In this document: piece after piece, positions 8,562 to 17,790 of the stretch
How the letters are laid out: every line of letters starts with the position of its first letter
Position numbering within the stretch: the stretch's first letter is position 1
NCBI GenBank assembly: GCA_019677205.1
Contig: JAAMXY010000889.1
Span: forward strand, 1 to 20,796
Length of the DNA stretch: 20,796 bases
From: Pinguiococcus pyrenoidosus
Taxonomy: Eukaryota > Sar > Pinguiophyceae > Pinguiochrysidales > Pinguiochrysidaceae
Direction: 5' to 3'
Notes under the pieces: generated by a model
What the model was told of the DNA's origin: nothing
The model's input: only the letters and a program-made list of their open reading frames with translations
Database searches by the model: none
Position numbers and translations under genes: made by a program

Positions 8562-9702
8562 TCAGCTGTCATCTGCAAAGGCGTTCGGCTCCTTTGCGCG
8601 GGTTTTCACCATCTTGCTGACCTCGCGGAAGTTGGGGTGCTTCGCGTCCCGCATCATGTCGAAAAGAACGCTCTGGAAGGGTGTGTTCCGCTTCGGTGAG
8701 GCTTCCGAACCAAGAAACAAAGCTCTGCAAAACCAGGGTGACGCACCTCTGCGGTTGTGATCACTGCGCCGGCGTTCTCCAGCCGATTGATGGCCGTCAC
8801 GCGATCATTCTGCCGTGAGCTTGAGACGCCTGGGAAACGTTGTAGTCGGGACGCCTCAGGATTCTGGAGAGGACGAAACACTTTGCGAAGGCTTGTCGTA
8901 CCATCTTTCACGATGAAGACCGTGTGGCCGTCGAAGAGCAGATCGAGAGCCGTCTGCAAGACGCAGACATGAGCTTCGATGCCGCAGAGGATGACGGTCT
9001 GGCGATCCTCGCTGGGATAGTTGTTGTCCTCCACCATCATGCTGAAGCGCGTCTTCGGGATGATCTTGATGTCCTCATCCGGCGCCTACGATCATCAGCA
9101 AGGATCCGCTTAGCACCTCAGAACTCTCCAGTCGTGCTAACAAAACCTCTCTCTCATACGAACGGAAAGCGAATGCGCACTTCGTTTCCATGCAGTTTCC
9201 AACGTGAGCTCGACAAGCCTTCGTGCAAATGCTGATCCGCCCAGGAACCGAAGTTAAGCCAGGAGCTTACCGGGTGCGACAGAGCGTCGCTCAACTCCTG
9301 CACCGTCGGGCCCAATCTTTCCGGATACTGCAAAGCGAAGACATCATCAGCGTCTGACGAGAAGAGCCATCCCGCATCCTTCCACACCTATCAATCAAGA
9401 TACGATGCAGAAGCCGTATCTTCACTCCAAACAAAGGAAAAGAGAAACGAGCTGAACTCGGTGCACACCTGTTCGGTGACCACGATGGGTATCTTCAGAG
9501 CCCGCGCCGCTTCGATCAGCATCCTGGCGGTCTTTGTCACGGTCTCGAACTCGTGGATGATGCTCTGGAAGCGCTCTTGCAAGTCGCAAACAAACAAGAC
9601 GCTGCCTTCCGCATCGCAACGTGACAGAGCGCCGCGCTTCCGCGTGCCGCTCCGCGTGGTCAGCGGCGCATCAAGCGCACCGGAAGAGACATCAGCGCCC
9701 AT
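8562..9702 (-). CDS. Isochorismatase-family hydrolase (ISOC1/ISOC2-like)
   Basis: Cysteine hydrolase of the isochorismatase/nicotinamidase superfamily, nearest in pattern to animal ISOC1/2, whose substrate is not established. Five exons, read downward: 9702-9469, 9327-9271, 9085-8902, 8829-8747, 8672-8562; 222 residues. Introns of 141, 185, 72 and 74 nt are all GT-AG and phase-consistent. Catalytic triad: Asp40 in FVCDLQERF, Lys108 in IPKTRFSM, Cys138 in GIEAHVC. The splice at 8902/8829 restores VKDGVSSSRQNDR, and the last exon adds SVLFDMMRDAKHPNFRE, both typical of the family. The 72-nt intron is stop-free and in frame, so unspliced reading inserts a false segment. The start at 9702 is the first ATG close to the domain; an in-frame ATG at 9753 would add 17 basic residues. 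Confidence 0.9.
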
Positions 9703-10125
9703 ACGTCGGTACTGGAGGACAGGGCGCAGCCGAAGGCGACGCACACACTGCATTTAAGTTTGGGAAGGCGCGAAATGCGTCGCGCGGGCGGACAGAGACG
9801 AGGCGACAGAGAAAGCAGCGGAAGCTTCGGAGCGCTCCGGGGGGGTTGTCGGCAAAGCCTCCTGATTCTTCCATCCGTCCGGGAAGTGCGATGTTGCACG
9901 CATACATACGATATTGTGTCGGCAGAACAGGATTTTCTGTGCTCGTAAGTTTCACCCTTCACCCATCTTATCTTGTATTATTGAAGCTATGTAAAGAATC
10001 TATTCTGCATCTTTCGAAGAGGTCGTTCGACTTCTTGTCGGATGTGCAGTTGAGCAAAGATCAGAAAGTGGGCGGAAATCCTTTGAAACTTGAGTGTTGT
10101 CGCGACAAAACATCCCACAAATGGT
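9703..10125. other. Intergenic region between ATAD3-like and isochorismatase-family genes
   Basis: Both flanking genes are on the minus strand, so this holds the 3' untranslated region of the ATAD3-like gene and the promoter of the isochorismatase-family gene. An AT-rich patch lies near 9960-10020. No convincing coding region is seen; open frames here are short and unlike any family I know. Confidence 0.4.
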
Positions 10126-12427
10126 CTACAAGACATCGGCCCCCAGTAGAGCCTTGGCCTGCAGCGCCAGCGCGACGCTCTGCATCTGTCTGCCCGTGGC
10201 GTGCTCGCCTGCGTCGTCCACCAGCTTCTGCACGAGCGCGGGCAGCTTGGCCATGAGCTGCGGCATCTCGAGCGTGCTCTGCAGATGCCGCTCCACAAGC
10301 TGCGTAGCCAGCTGCTGCCGCTCTCGCCGCGCAGGTGGCGTCAAGTGTAGGACGACGTCCATCCGATCCAGCGTCGTGGGCGCCACCTCTCCTTCTACCG
10401 AGGTCAGCAGCGCCACGCAGACGCGNNNNNNNNNNNNNNNNNNNNNNNNNNNNNNNNNNNNNNNNNNNNNNNNNNNNNNNNNNNNNNNNNNNNNNNNNNN
10501 NNNNNNNNNNNNNNNNNNCAGCGGCAGTCGCGCCGCGCAGCGGCTGCGGAGGTCCAGTAACAGTTGCGACAGTCGGTGGTCTGTTTGCGCAGACACCACC
10601 GGCTTTGGCGCTTGCTGGTCCGCTCTCAGGATCTTTGGCGCCTGAGCCGCTCTGGCCCAAAGCGAGAACGCCAGCTGCACCGCCTCTGCCACCACGATGG
10701 AGAGTGCCACGAGCGCTGCGGAGCCCAGCATGAAGCGCAGAAGCAGCGTGGGCTCAGCTAGCGTCTGGCGCAAAAGGGAGCTTGAGAGCTCGAAGAAGAG
10801 TTGCACCGCTTCGCGCGCCGCTTCGCTCTTCTTCGAAGCCAGTTCCTTCACCAGCTCGAGGTCCTCGTGCTCAAAGTCCTGCACAAGCATATGAGAGAGG
10901 GAGAGAGAGGGGGAAACAAAGAGAAAGAATGTGAGGCGCGTGTCTCTCATCATCATCATCATCAGCAGCAGCAGCAGCGGCGTTTGCACAGTATCTTTTG
11001 CGCGTTTGAAACTTACGGCCTCCAGCGCCGCTTCCGCGCGCGCGCGAAGAAGCGCGGCTTCGGCGAAGCGTCGCGCGTCCTCGTGGATCCTGGTGGTCTG
11101 GTAGCGGAACTCGGCGTCCAGAGCGCTCAGGGCAATCTGGTGCTCGATGGCGGAGATCTGCGCTTGTGCGGCGTAAACCAAGTCTCTCTCGTCGGCGTAA
11201 AAGGCGGGGTTCCGCGCCATTCTGTCGTCCAGTCGTTGCTGCGTGAGTTGGAGCTCCAGGAGCGCCAGCCGCTCCATGGAGTCCGTCTCGTTCTGGAGGC
11301 GTCGGGCCTCGTTGAGGGCCTGCGTGGACGACGACTCCAGGGCGGCGCGCAGTTGAGAGACGCCCAACTCCACGTACTTGCGCAGCTCGGACAGCTGCGC
11401 CGCCGTTCTCCAGTCTTCGCCCTTCTCGTCTCGCATGTACTGGATGAGCTCCGTCTGGACGTCCTTGGACAGCTTGTGGCGCTGAATCTGTCGGTTGTGC
11501 AGGCGGGTTGCGTGAAGGGAAGAAAGAGGTTTGGTGATAGTTGTTCGGCCGGGGTGGAGAAGGGATACCTCTGCTACCGCTCCCGAGAGCACGCGCTCTT
11601 GGCAGTCGAGCACCTTGGTGACGCCCAGCGAGTGCATGAAGAGCACGTTGCTATCAATTCTAGAGCGGCGGAGGAAGGATTGGAGTCCGGCTTTGGTGTC
11701 CCTCTTTCTCCCTCTCTCCCTCTCTTCACTTCTCGTGCATCAAAGTGCTCACGTTCTCCAGATCCGCAGTTGCGACTCGAGAGAAAAGAGACGCTGAAAC
11801 CCTCCAAATACCTGGGAGTGCGAATGGTCTCCCCGTCGGACAGCCGCCGCTCCAGCCACTCATCCAAGATGGCGTCGGACAAGTACACCTGCAGATCCGC
11901 GAGGTTCGGACCGACTCGCCTCTTCCGAATCCGAGACGTATCTGCAGAGACAAAAGAGAAAAGGAGAAAGGCCAGGGCGCATCTTCATTCAGCTTCGTTG
12001 GACTTCAGCGGAGTCCTCTTCAGACTTCTCAGCGGCGGCGCTTCATGTTCAGTTCTGCGGCAGACGTCTTCCAAACCCTTTCGAACTTGGCTGATCTGAC
12101 ATCTCAACACTCTCACCCCGACTCCAACCCAACTCAAGTCAAGTCAAGTCAAGTCAAGTCAAGTCAGGTCAAGCCACCTCAAGCCCCCTCACCTAAAGCG
12201 TCGTAGAACCGTTCCAAGCGAAGAGACAGCACCGCCTGCAGCGCTTCGCTGGCGTTCGGCGCGGAGATCCGTCGATATCCATTTGCGTCAAAGTCGGTTT
12301 CGTGATCGGAGATGACGTCTTCTTCTTGCTCTTCAAGCAGACACTTCTGCGGCGGCCATAGAAAAGACTGGACGCCGGAGGCCTTCGCAGAAGAGACAGT
12401 GAAGAGCAGAAGCGTCCAGAGCTTCAT
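10126..12427 (-). CDS. ATAD3-like AAA+ ATPase with signal peptide, coiled coil and membrane segment (interrupted by gap)
   Basis: Five exons, read downward: 12427-12193, 11941-11812, 11650-11569, 11487-11017, 10878-10126; introns 251, 161, 81 and 138 nt, GT-AG and phase-consistent. The start gives MKLWTLLLFTVSSAKASG, a clear signal peptide. Residues about 150-330 are a long Ala/Arg/Glu-rich coiled coil; about 350-376 form a membrane helix (LGSAALVALSIVVAEAV). The C-terminal part after the gap has TTLDRMDVVLHL followed by RRERQQLATQLVERHL, the end of an AAA+ module as in ATAD3. Coiled coil, membrane helix, AAA is the ATAD3 order. Walker A and B are not visible: they should lie in the 93-base run of N, which is too short for the missing core, so the gap length is nominal. 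ATAD3 is normally a mitochondrial inner-membrane protein; the signal peptide instead suggests entry into the ER or plastid route. Confidence 0.62.
10426..10518. other. Assembly gap (93 N)
   Basis: A run of 93 undetermined bases inside the last exon of the ATAD3-like gene. An AAA+ core with Walker A, Walker B and sensor 1 needs far more coding sequence than this, so the true gap is probably several hundred bases and may include introns. Frame continuity across it is accidental. Confidence 0.98.
10949..10979. repeat. ATC/AGC trinucleotide microsatellite in an intron
   Basis: Runs of CATCATCATC followed by AGCAGCAGC within the 138-nt intron (10879-11016) of the ATAD3-like gene. A GAGAG-rich run at about 10892-10917 lies in the same intron. 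If the intron is retained, the repeats read as Leu and Met runs, which is itself evidence that the segment is not coding. Confidence 0.7.
11693..11735. repeat. Polypurine/polypyrimidine tract in an intron
   Basis: A CCCTCTTTCTCCCTCTCTCC-type pyrimidine run on the plus strand, hence purine-rich in the transcript. It lies in the 161-nt intron (11651-11811) of the ATAD3-like gene. Confidence 0.6.
12134..12168. repeat. Pentanucleotide tandem repeat (TCAAG)n in an intron
   Basis: About six near-perfect copies of a 5-base unit followed by degenerate copies up to about 12185. They sit in the first intron of the ATAD3-like gene (11942-12192), close to its donor site. Likely a polymorphic microsatellite. 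Confidence 0.8.
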
Positions 12428-12791
12428 GGCCGCCGTTCTGAAGAGACTCAAGGAAGGCGCCAGGCTTTGAATGGGAGGATCACGAGACTCCCTGGGTGGC
12501 CGTAGTAAAGCCGGAAGGCTCTGGAAGGCACGAGGATATGACAGAGTGGATACACGGATCAGTGGATTTTGCGCCGCAGCATCGACCGCCCAAAACATCG
12601 TTCACCTTCGAAGGCGGTTTTCTGGGAATCGCGAAAGTTGTGGTGTCGTTACTGACGACCCATTTTAGCACTGAGGATGAATGGGAGCGAACAGACGCCA
12701 GTTGTCGGTTGCTGAGAAACGTAGAGGCGTAGAGGCGTAGAGTGATTGATGAGAACATAGGACGGGAACGCCGCATTCAGTATTTTTATCA
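12428..12791. other. Intergenic region, nothing coding recognised
   Basis: Both neighbours are on the minus strand, so this should be the ATAD3-like promoter and the 3' flank of the polyglutamine gene. A 78-codon plus-strand frame at 12496-12732 has no recognisable features. A small GTAGAGGC repeat (two to three copies) is at 12721-12742. Confidence 0.4.
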
Positions 12792-13958
12792 TCACCACGT
12801 GTTCTGAAGATCCACGTTGAAGTGCTCCAACGCCCCGTCTTCGCCTTTTACAGGAGAGTCGTCGTCCCAGGGAACTCTCTCCCAGTCGATCTTGATTGCA
12901 TTCATCCGATCCAGCAGCTCGTCAACCTGGCTTCGCTTCTTCGGAAGGTTGTCGAGGGTAAATTTTGGCGACCTTGCCGGTAATTCCGGCTCGTCGAGCA
13001 GTCCTTCAGGTGCTTTCTGTTCATGAACGTCGCACTTCGCCGGCATTGATACTCTTTCAGCATCCATTTCGGGATCAGCTTCGTCATCTTTTGTGGGGGA
13101 AGTCTTTTGCTGCTTCTCTGCTTTTCGCGCTCTCTTCTTGCGTTTCGGTACCGATCTGCTGCCAAAGGTCTTGGCGTGCTTGCGTAGCATCTTGGTGTAT
13201 TCGCGGTGGCATCTCTCGCAGACGGTAACACTATCGTACATCTTGGCTCTCTCGCGTTGCGAGCGGCTCTCCAGCCACTTCTCCGGCGTCAAATGCGCTG
13301 GTTCCTCGGCGGGTTGAAGTCTCCGCAAGTACTGGGCGATGAGAATGGCCTTGTACGAGACTTGGTACAACGCGCCGCCATTTGCATGTCGGATGCAGTT
13401 TTCGCCCCAACTAAGTTGGAAGGATTCATCGTCGACCATCGGATCTGCGAGCGACTTGATGCCGCCCAAAATGATCTTCCGCGCAACCGTCCGCGCGTCG
13501 TGCTTGAATAGCGCTGGCGGAAGCGTTGTTCGCCGTGTCGTGGACACACCGTCTCTCGCACTTTGATTTTCGACGGAGTGAACTTTGTCATCGACCGACG
13601 TATCCGAAGCGCAGGCTGATGGCAGCGGAGGTGGCGACGACTTCTGCGCCGCCGTCGCTGCCGCCGTCACCGCTTTGACCTGCAGAAGCCACCAGCGCTG
13701 TTGCGCATCGCAAACGAAGTCTCCGACGAGAAGCCCAGGCTTGGGAGACAAGGACGCAGCCAAAGCACCCAGCATCTGCTTCGGCGCCAGCCACGAAGCT
13801 TTGGACGTGCTCTCGACGACTCGCCCTTTGCTGATGATCCACACGCGGCGGCATCTGCCATTACCGTCCAAGTTCATCCACTCAGCCCGCGCGATCCATG
13901 CGTTGTCATCGTCTTTCCTTTGACGTCTGACGTTCTCGAAAGACGCTTCGCCATCGTT

Positions 13959-14016
<58 letters not shown>

Positions 14017-14819
14017 CGCTGCCGCCGCCGTCGTCTGGACGGGACAAAGGACTGCACGGTGCAGGAGCGATACTTCCCAAGCGCTGTCATCTCCGGAAGG
14101 TTTGCGAAGGCCTTTGATACCTTGGGCGGTGTATCGACATCGCACGCCAAGGCTGCTGGCACTTGACCGACACTGATGGATGCCAAAGCGTCTTCCAACT
14201 CCTCCGCAGACCTTAAGAGCACCGTGTCGTTCTCAGCCGAATCCGACCGAGCTGCCTTGAGAATCGCAATGGGTTTGGCGTCCTGAACGTTCCGCATCAT
14301 CGCCACACAGATCCGATTCCGCTCGGCGTCCGACAGGGCGCCCAAAGCTACTTGTGTGACGGTACTCGAAGAGACCACGACGCAGCGTTCATGGACCAGG
14401 CTACAGCTGAGCGAGAGCGGTACCCGAACGCCGCTGGGAAGCCTCTCTCCGCAGCCGAAGAAGAAGCAGGCGTTCGGCATGACCATCGTGTCCACGTACT
14501 GAACCCTCGGATACTGACTCGGATGCCGCAACGGCGCCAAGACAGCTGCGCGTTGACGGACGTGACTGGCTTCGTCGCTCTCGGGCGCCAGGACATCCTG
14601 CAGAGAAGCACTGCGCTGAAAGTTCGCGGGACCTTCGGCTCGAAGCTCGAGCAGCCGGGCTTTCCTCCTCCGCGCAGCCTTTTTCAGAGACGTCTCCTCT
14701 CGCCGCATGCGCACTTTGGCGCCAGGGTCCAGGATGGAGTTCAGCCAGCTGTCGTACGAAGCCGCAAGGTCTGCGCGACGCCGACCTTTCTGCACGGCAG
14801 GCAGCATCGCGTCGCGCAT
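12792..14819 (-). CDS. Unrecognised 675-residue protein with polyglutamine tract
   Basis: I do not recognise this family. The open frame is long, uninterrupted and opposite only to shorter frames. Seen: a basic, helical N-terminus (residues 30-65, KKAARRRKARLLELRAE); a globular stretch around 105-255 with PNACFFFGCGERLPSG; an Arg-rich then polyGln tract around 263-290; WIARAEWMNLDGNGRCRRVW and GDFVCDAQQRWWLLQVKAV in the middle, a strand-rich region; then SVTVCERCHREYTKML, whose CxxC could bind metal, followed by a very basic Lys/Arg segment (KRKKRARKAEKQQ) that could be a nuclear signal. The end is acidic. No signal peptide or membrane helix. The ATG at 14819 is the first in frame; an upstream exon cannot be excluded. 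Confidence 0.65.
13959..14015 (-). repeat. CAG repeat encoding about 19 glutamines
   Basis: Eighteen CTG triplets on the plus strand read CAG on the coding strand, with one CAA at the end. The tract lies inside the unrecognised 675-residue protein, next to an Arg-rich run from CGG/CGA codons. The nearly pure triplet makes length variation between strains likely. Confidence 0.95.
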
Positions 14820-15462
14820 GACCAGCCTTCAAGGAAGTTTTCAAGCGGATGCTGAAGCCGCTTCACGATAGTCGAAGCGTGCGAGATGCTGCGAGGCAGC
14901 CGCGCGAGACACAGAGGGCGTAGGGTGGACGGCCTGGGAAAAAGCAAAGATGCTATAGAGGGTCCGCAGAGTCCCGACTCCGACTTCTGGAGTGGGGTCG
15001 TGGAAACTTTTCGCTATATTATGCGATACCGGCGAGTTGTGTGTGGTCTTGTCCGGCCTCTCTTGTCCCTCTTTTTCTGTCCAAGGATCTCTTCACAGTG
15101 TCACTCTTTCTCTCGCAAACGCACCTTGCGACATCGTGATGGTGCAGTACTCAAGGGGTACGGGAAGATCGGCGTGCCGGACGGTGTTCAGGCTCATGAG
15201 ATGCTAAGAAGGAGGCCTCCAAGGCACTGCCGACCGCCCCCAAAACATAAAAAACACACGCACAAAACGAGGCATGAAGCTACCGAGTAAGATTAATGAG
15301 GTCTTAATCAGGTCAGTTGAGAAGCCTCGATGACAAAAGTTCTATGCGGAATTCTGCTGCTGCTGGAGATCGTTATTCTTCCCCGTAGCGGGATCTGGAC
15401 AGAAGCGCCCGTCTGACCCTCGTCGCAGTTCAAAAGCTCGCCAGTATCTGCACCGTAGCACG
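14820..15462. other. Intergenic region of about 640 bases, no gene recognised
   Basis: Lies between the start of the polyglutamine gene and the stop of the polyprenyl synthase gene, both on the minus strand. It should contain the former's promoter and the latter's 3' untranslated region. A pyrimidine-rich run (CTCTTGTCCCTCTTTTTCTG) is near 15059-15079 and an A/C-rich stretch near 15238-15272. I found no RNA gene or credible coding frame. Confidence 0.4.
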
Positions 15463-16780
15463 CTACTTCTTGCGCGTAATTACAATGTGAGCTATCCTAT
15501 TCAGCGCGTCCCGCGCGTCGCTCGGCGGCAGCCGATTCAACGCGTCCACAGCCCGCTGCGCGTGCCACATGGCCAGCTCCCTGCTCTTCTCCAGCGCGAC
15601 TCCATCATTGCTATGCACACTCTTGAAGGCCTTGTCCACGTCGCCTTTTTGCTTGAAGCGGCGCGTGATGAGCGGCCGGAGGCTCGGGTCGTTCTCGAGC
15701 GCGTAGAGGACGGGAGCGGTCGCCAGGCCCAGCTGCATGTCCGCGGCCACGGGCTTGCCGAGCACGTCGCGCGTGCTGGTGAAGTCCAGCACGTCGTCCA
15801 CGATCTGGTAGGCCAAGCCCAGGTGGTAGCCGTACTCCTCCGCGGCCAGGGTGACGTCGCTGTTCACGTCGTTGCCCCCGAGAATGGCGCAGGACTTGCA
15901 GCTCAGCGTGATGAGCGACGCCGTCTTGTGGTAGCTCTTGCGCAGGTAGGTCACCATGTCCAGCAGCGCCTCGGGCGGCGCCTGCAGCTGCATGATCTCT
16001 CCCTGCACCAGGCTCTTGAGCGCCGACGCCATGATCTTCACCACGCGGCTATCTCCCAGGTCCGCCAGGAGCTCCGAGGCCGTCGCCAGGAGATAGTCGC
16101 CGGCCAGCACGGCCACCTTGTTGGAGAACACCTGGTGCACGGCGAGGTCGCCGCGGCGCGTCTCCGCCTCGTCCAGCACGTCGTCGTGGATCAGCGACGC
16201 CACGTGGATCATCTCCGTGATCTGCGCCAGCTGGCCCTGCTTGGCGTACGTCTCCGACTCGCGGTGCTCCGCGGCCTCCGTGGGCACCGCCGCGGCGCAC
16301 GCCAGCGCCATGAGCGTCACCAGCGTGGGGCGGAAGCGCTTGCCCTGCTGCCGCTTGCTGAGCAGCTGCGTGGCCGCCATCTTCAGCACGGGGTGCTCCG
16401 TCTTCACCAGGTCCTTCAGGTGCTCGCTCAGCGGGTCCACGTCGCCCTTGACATACTCAAACGGGTCGGGGCCCGGCGGCACGGCCTTGGGGTCGGCGCT
16501 CAGGCGGTAGCGAGAGTCCTCTTCCGGCGCCAGCGACTCCGGAAACGTTGTGTACACTTCGTAGGCCGGCGTGAGGTCCACCGCGCTCACATCGCTGATG
16601 GCCGGGAGGCGCAGGCCGCGTCTGGAGGACAAATCCTGTGGCCAGGGGAGCGCGAAAAACGTCAACAGAACCGCTTCTGAGGCCATCCAATAGCTCCGCT
16701 CGTACCCAGATGGTCCGCAGCGGCGTCGTCACGCTGATCAGCGTCGCAATGACCAGAATCCCCAGCTGAAGACGCGCCAT
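15463..16780 (-). CDS. Long-chain polyprenyl (solanesyl-type) diphosphate synthase, probably plastid
   Basis: Trans-isoprenyl diphosphate synthase that elongates allylic diphosphates with isopentenyl diphosphate; long-chain forms make the plastoquinone or ubiquinone side chain. Two exons: 16780-16706 (25 codons) and 16635-15463, with a 70-nt phase-0 intron; 415 residues. Seen: GKRFRPTLV, first Asp-rich motif DDVLD at 176-180, second DDVLD at 305-309, KTASLI, and GLAYQIVDDVLDF. Small residues Ala171/Ser172 before the first motif (VASLIHDD) fit a long-chain product. The first exon codes a hydrophobic, signal-like leader (LQLGILVIATLISV) followed by a basic SSRRGLRL stretch, consistent with a bipartite plastid presequence; starting at the ATG at 16686 instead would replace it with intron sequence. 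The core is markedly richer in G and C at third positions than neighbouring genes, most of all around 15980-16420. Confidence 0.9.
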
Positions 16781-17372
16781 CTTGATGCGTCCGGAGCTCT
16801 GTGGCGCCGAAAGGGAAAACACGTGGTTAGTCAGAGCTGCGCAGTCGCGCTTCTCGCCGAGACGCGCGTTTCGGGCGGCGCGCCGGCCACGCCGAAAGGC
16901 CTTGAAACCGGTCTGGCAAGGGAGGCGTCACCTGTGCGCGCAGCGTACGCCCAAAATTGGCGCAGTTCGACGCGGAATTCGTCGTTTTTGGGCCCAATCC
17001 ACTTTGGCGCCAAACGTGAATTTGAACGGCGCTTTTCCCGCGCGCGCGCTTTTTTCAATCCGGATCGAGAGCGCGAGGTCCGCTGCTCGTCGAGGCGCCC
17101 GAGAGCACGCGAGAGTCACACGCGACAAAGAGCCACGCGGCCTCCACTTGTGCGCCGACGAAAGAGATGGGTGGCGTTCTGAGTCAGATGTGCCGTCTGA
17201 CGCATTGCTTCAGAGTGTGTAGTGCGAACTTTAAAATACCGGCCTGCCGGCTTGGCGAAGGCGTGGGATGGGGCGGGCAAATAGTGAATATTGAACTTTG
17301 GCAATCATAATTTCTTGGGGTGAAGTTAGCTTCAATCTGGAGTTTGGAAAAGCGAGGGCGTTCGGCCATAGC
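16781..17372. promoter_or_regulatory. Divergent promoter region with E2F-like sites
   Basis: Intergenic DNA upstream of the minus-strand polyprenyl synthase and of the plus-strand SH3 gene. It is rich in GGCGCC, CGCGCG and related motifs and then turns AT-rich after about 17280. Frames on both strands exist but code for nothing I recognise. Confidence 0.45.
17003..17014. promoter_or_regulatory. E2F-like palindrome TTTGGCGCCAAA
   Basis: A perfect 12-base palindrome that contains the E2F/DP core TTTGGCGC on both strands. A second site, TTTTCCCGCG at 17033-17042, matches the other common E2F form and lies 18 bases away. They are about 225-260 bases upstream of the polyprenyl synthase ATG. E2F/DP is conserved in algae, so a cell-cycle input is possible but not shown. 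Confidence 0.4.
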
Positions 17373-17790
17373 ATGGCTTCGGAAGCCAACTTCAAATCGC
17401 CGGCGACGTATTTGGCAGAAGTAAGGGGAGCTGAAGCTTCGGCTCGGCGCCAGCTCATTTGGCAGACGCGCTCCCTTCTGACGCGGTTCTATGGGAGCAG
17501 CACGATAGATTCCCAACCCGCTGCCGCTTCATTGGTCCCACCACGACTGGGAAAACGCCACCGGAGTTTCCTGAACTACAGGCTCGTCTAGCTCCGCAGC
17601 CTACCATTGGTCCACCGGGCGCGCCAGAATGCCCCGATGTGCGGCCAGCGCAACAGGCGGGCGCATCGCACAACGATCCTGTCGAGGTCGAAGTTTTCTT
17701 CCTGAAGGCATCTGGGATGATGAGGATCCGGGATGATTCGGATGCGGCTTCCCTCATCTTGACTTCCCTCGACCCGCGCGCGCCGTGATC
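17373..17790 (+). other. Unassigned stretch with a possible small upstream exon and an open frame
   Basis: An ATG at 17373 opens 16 codons that end at a good donor (GCAGAA|GTAAGG at 17421). A separate frame stays open from about 17460 to a TGA at 17786-17788, with Pro-rich then acidic content (VEVEVFFLKASG, RIRDDSDAAS) but no ATG at its start. I could not join these to each other or to the SH3 gene with consistent phases. They may be 5' exons of the SH3 gene, a separate small gene, or untranslated leader. Confidence 0.25.

Noticed and set aside
10801-12099. 432-codon plus-strand open frame
   Set aside because: It runs opposite several ATAD3-like exons and introns, including microsatellites that read as His and Gln runs; no domain is visible.
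12134-12185. Tandem 5-base repeat as a possible CRISPR or satellite array
   Set aside because: Units are 5 bases with no spacers and the repeat sits in a eukaryotic intron; it is a simple microsatellite.
13701-14117. Plus-strand frame with a polyleucine run that could mimic a membrane helix
   Set aside because: The leucines come from the CTG strand of the CAG repeat; the minus strand frame is far longer and continuous.
14820-15462. Possible tRNA or small RNA in the largest gene-free stretch
   Set aside because: I found no cloverleaf, conserved TTCGA loop or snRNA signature by eye; a covariance-model scan would be decisive.
15487-16680. 397-codon plus-strand open frame
   Set aside because: It lies exactly opposite the polyprenyl synthase and is made of Arg/His/Leu/Val-rich sequence typical of a reverse-complemented GC-rich gene.
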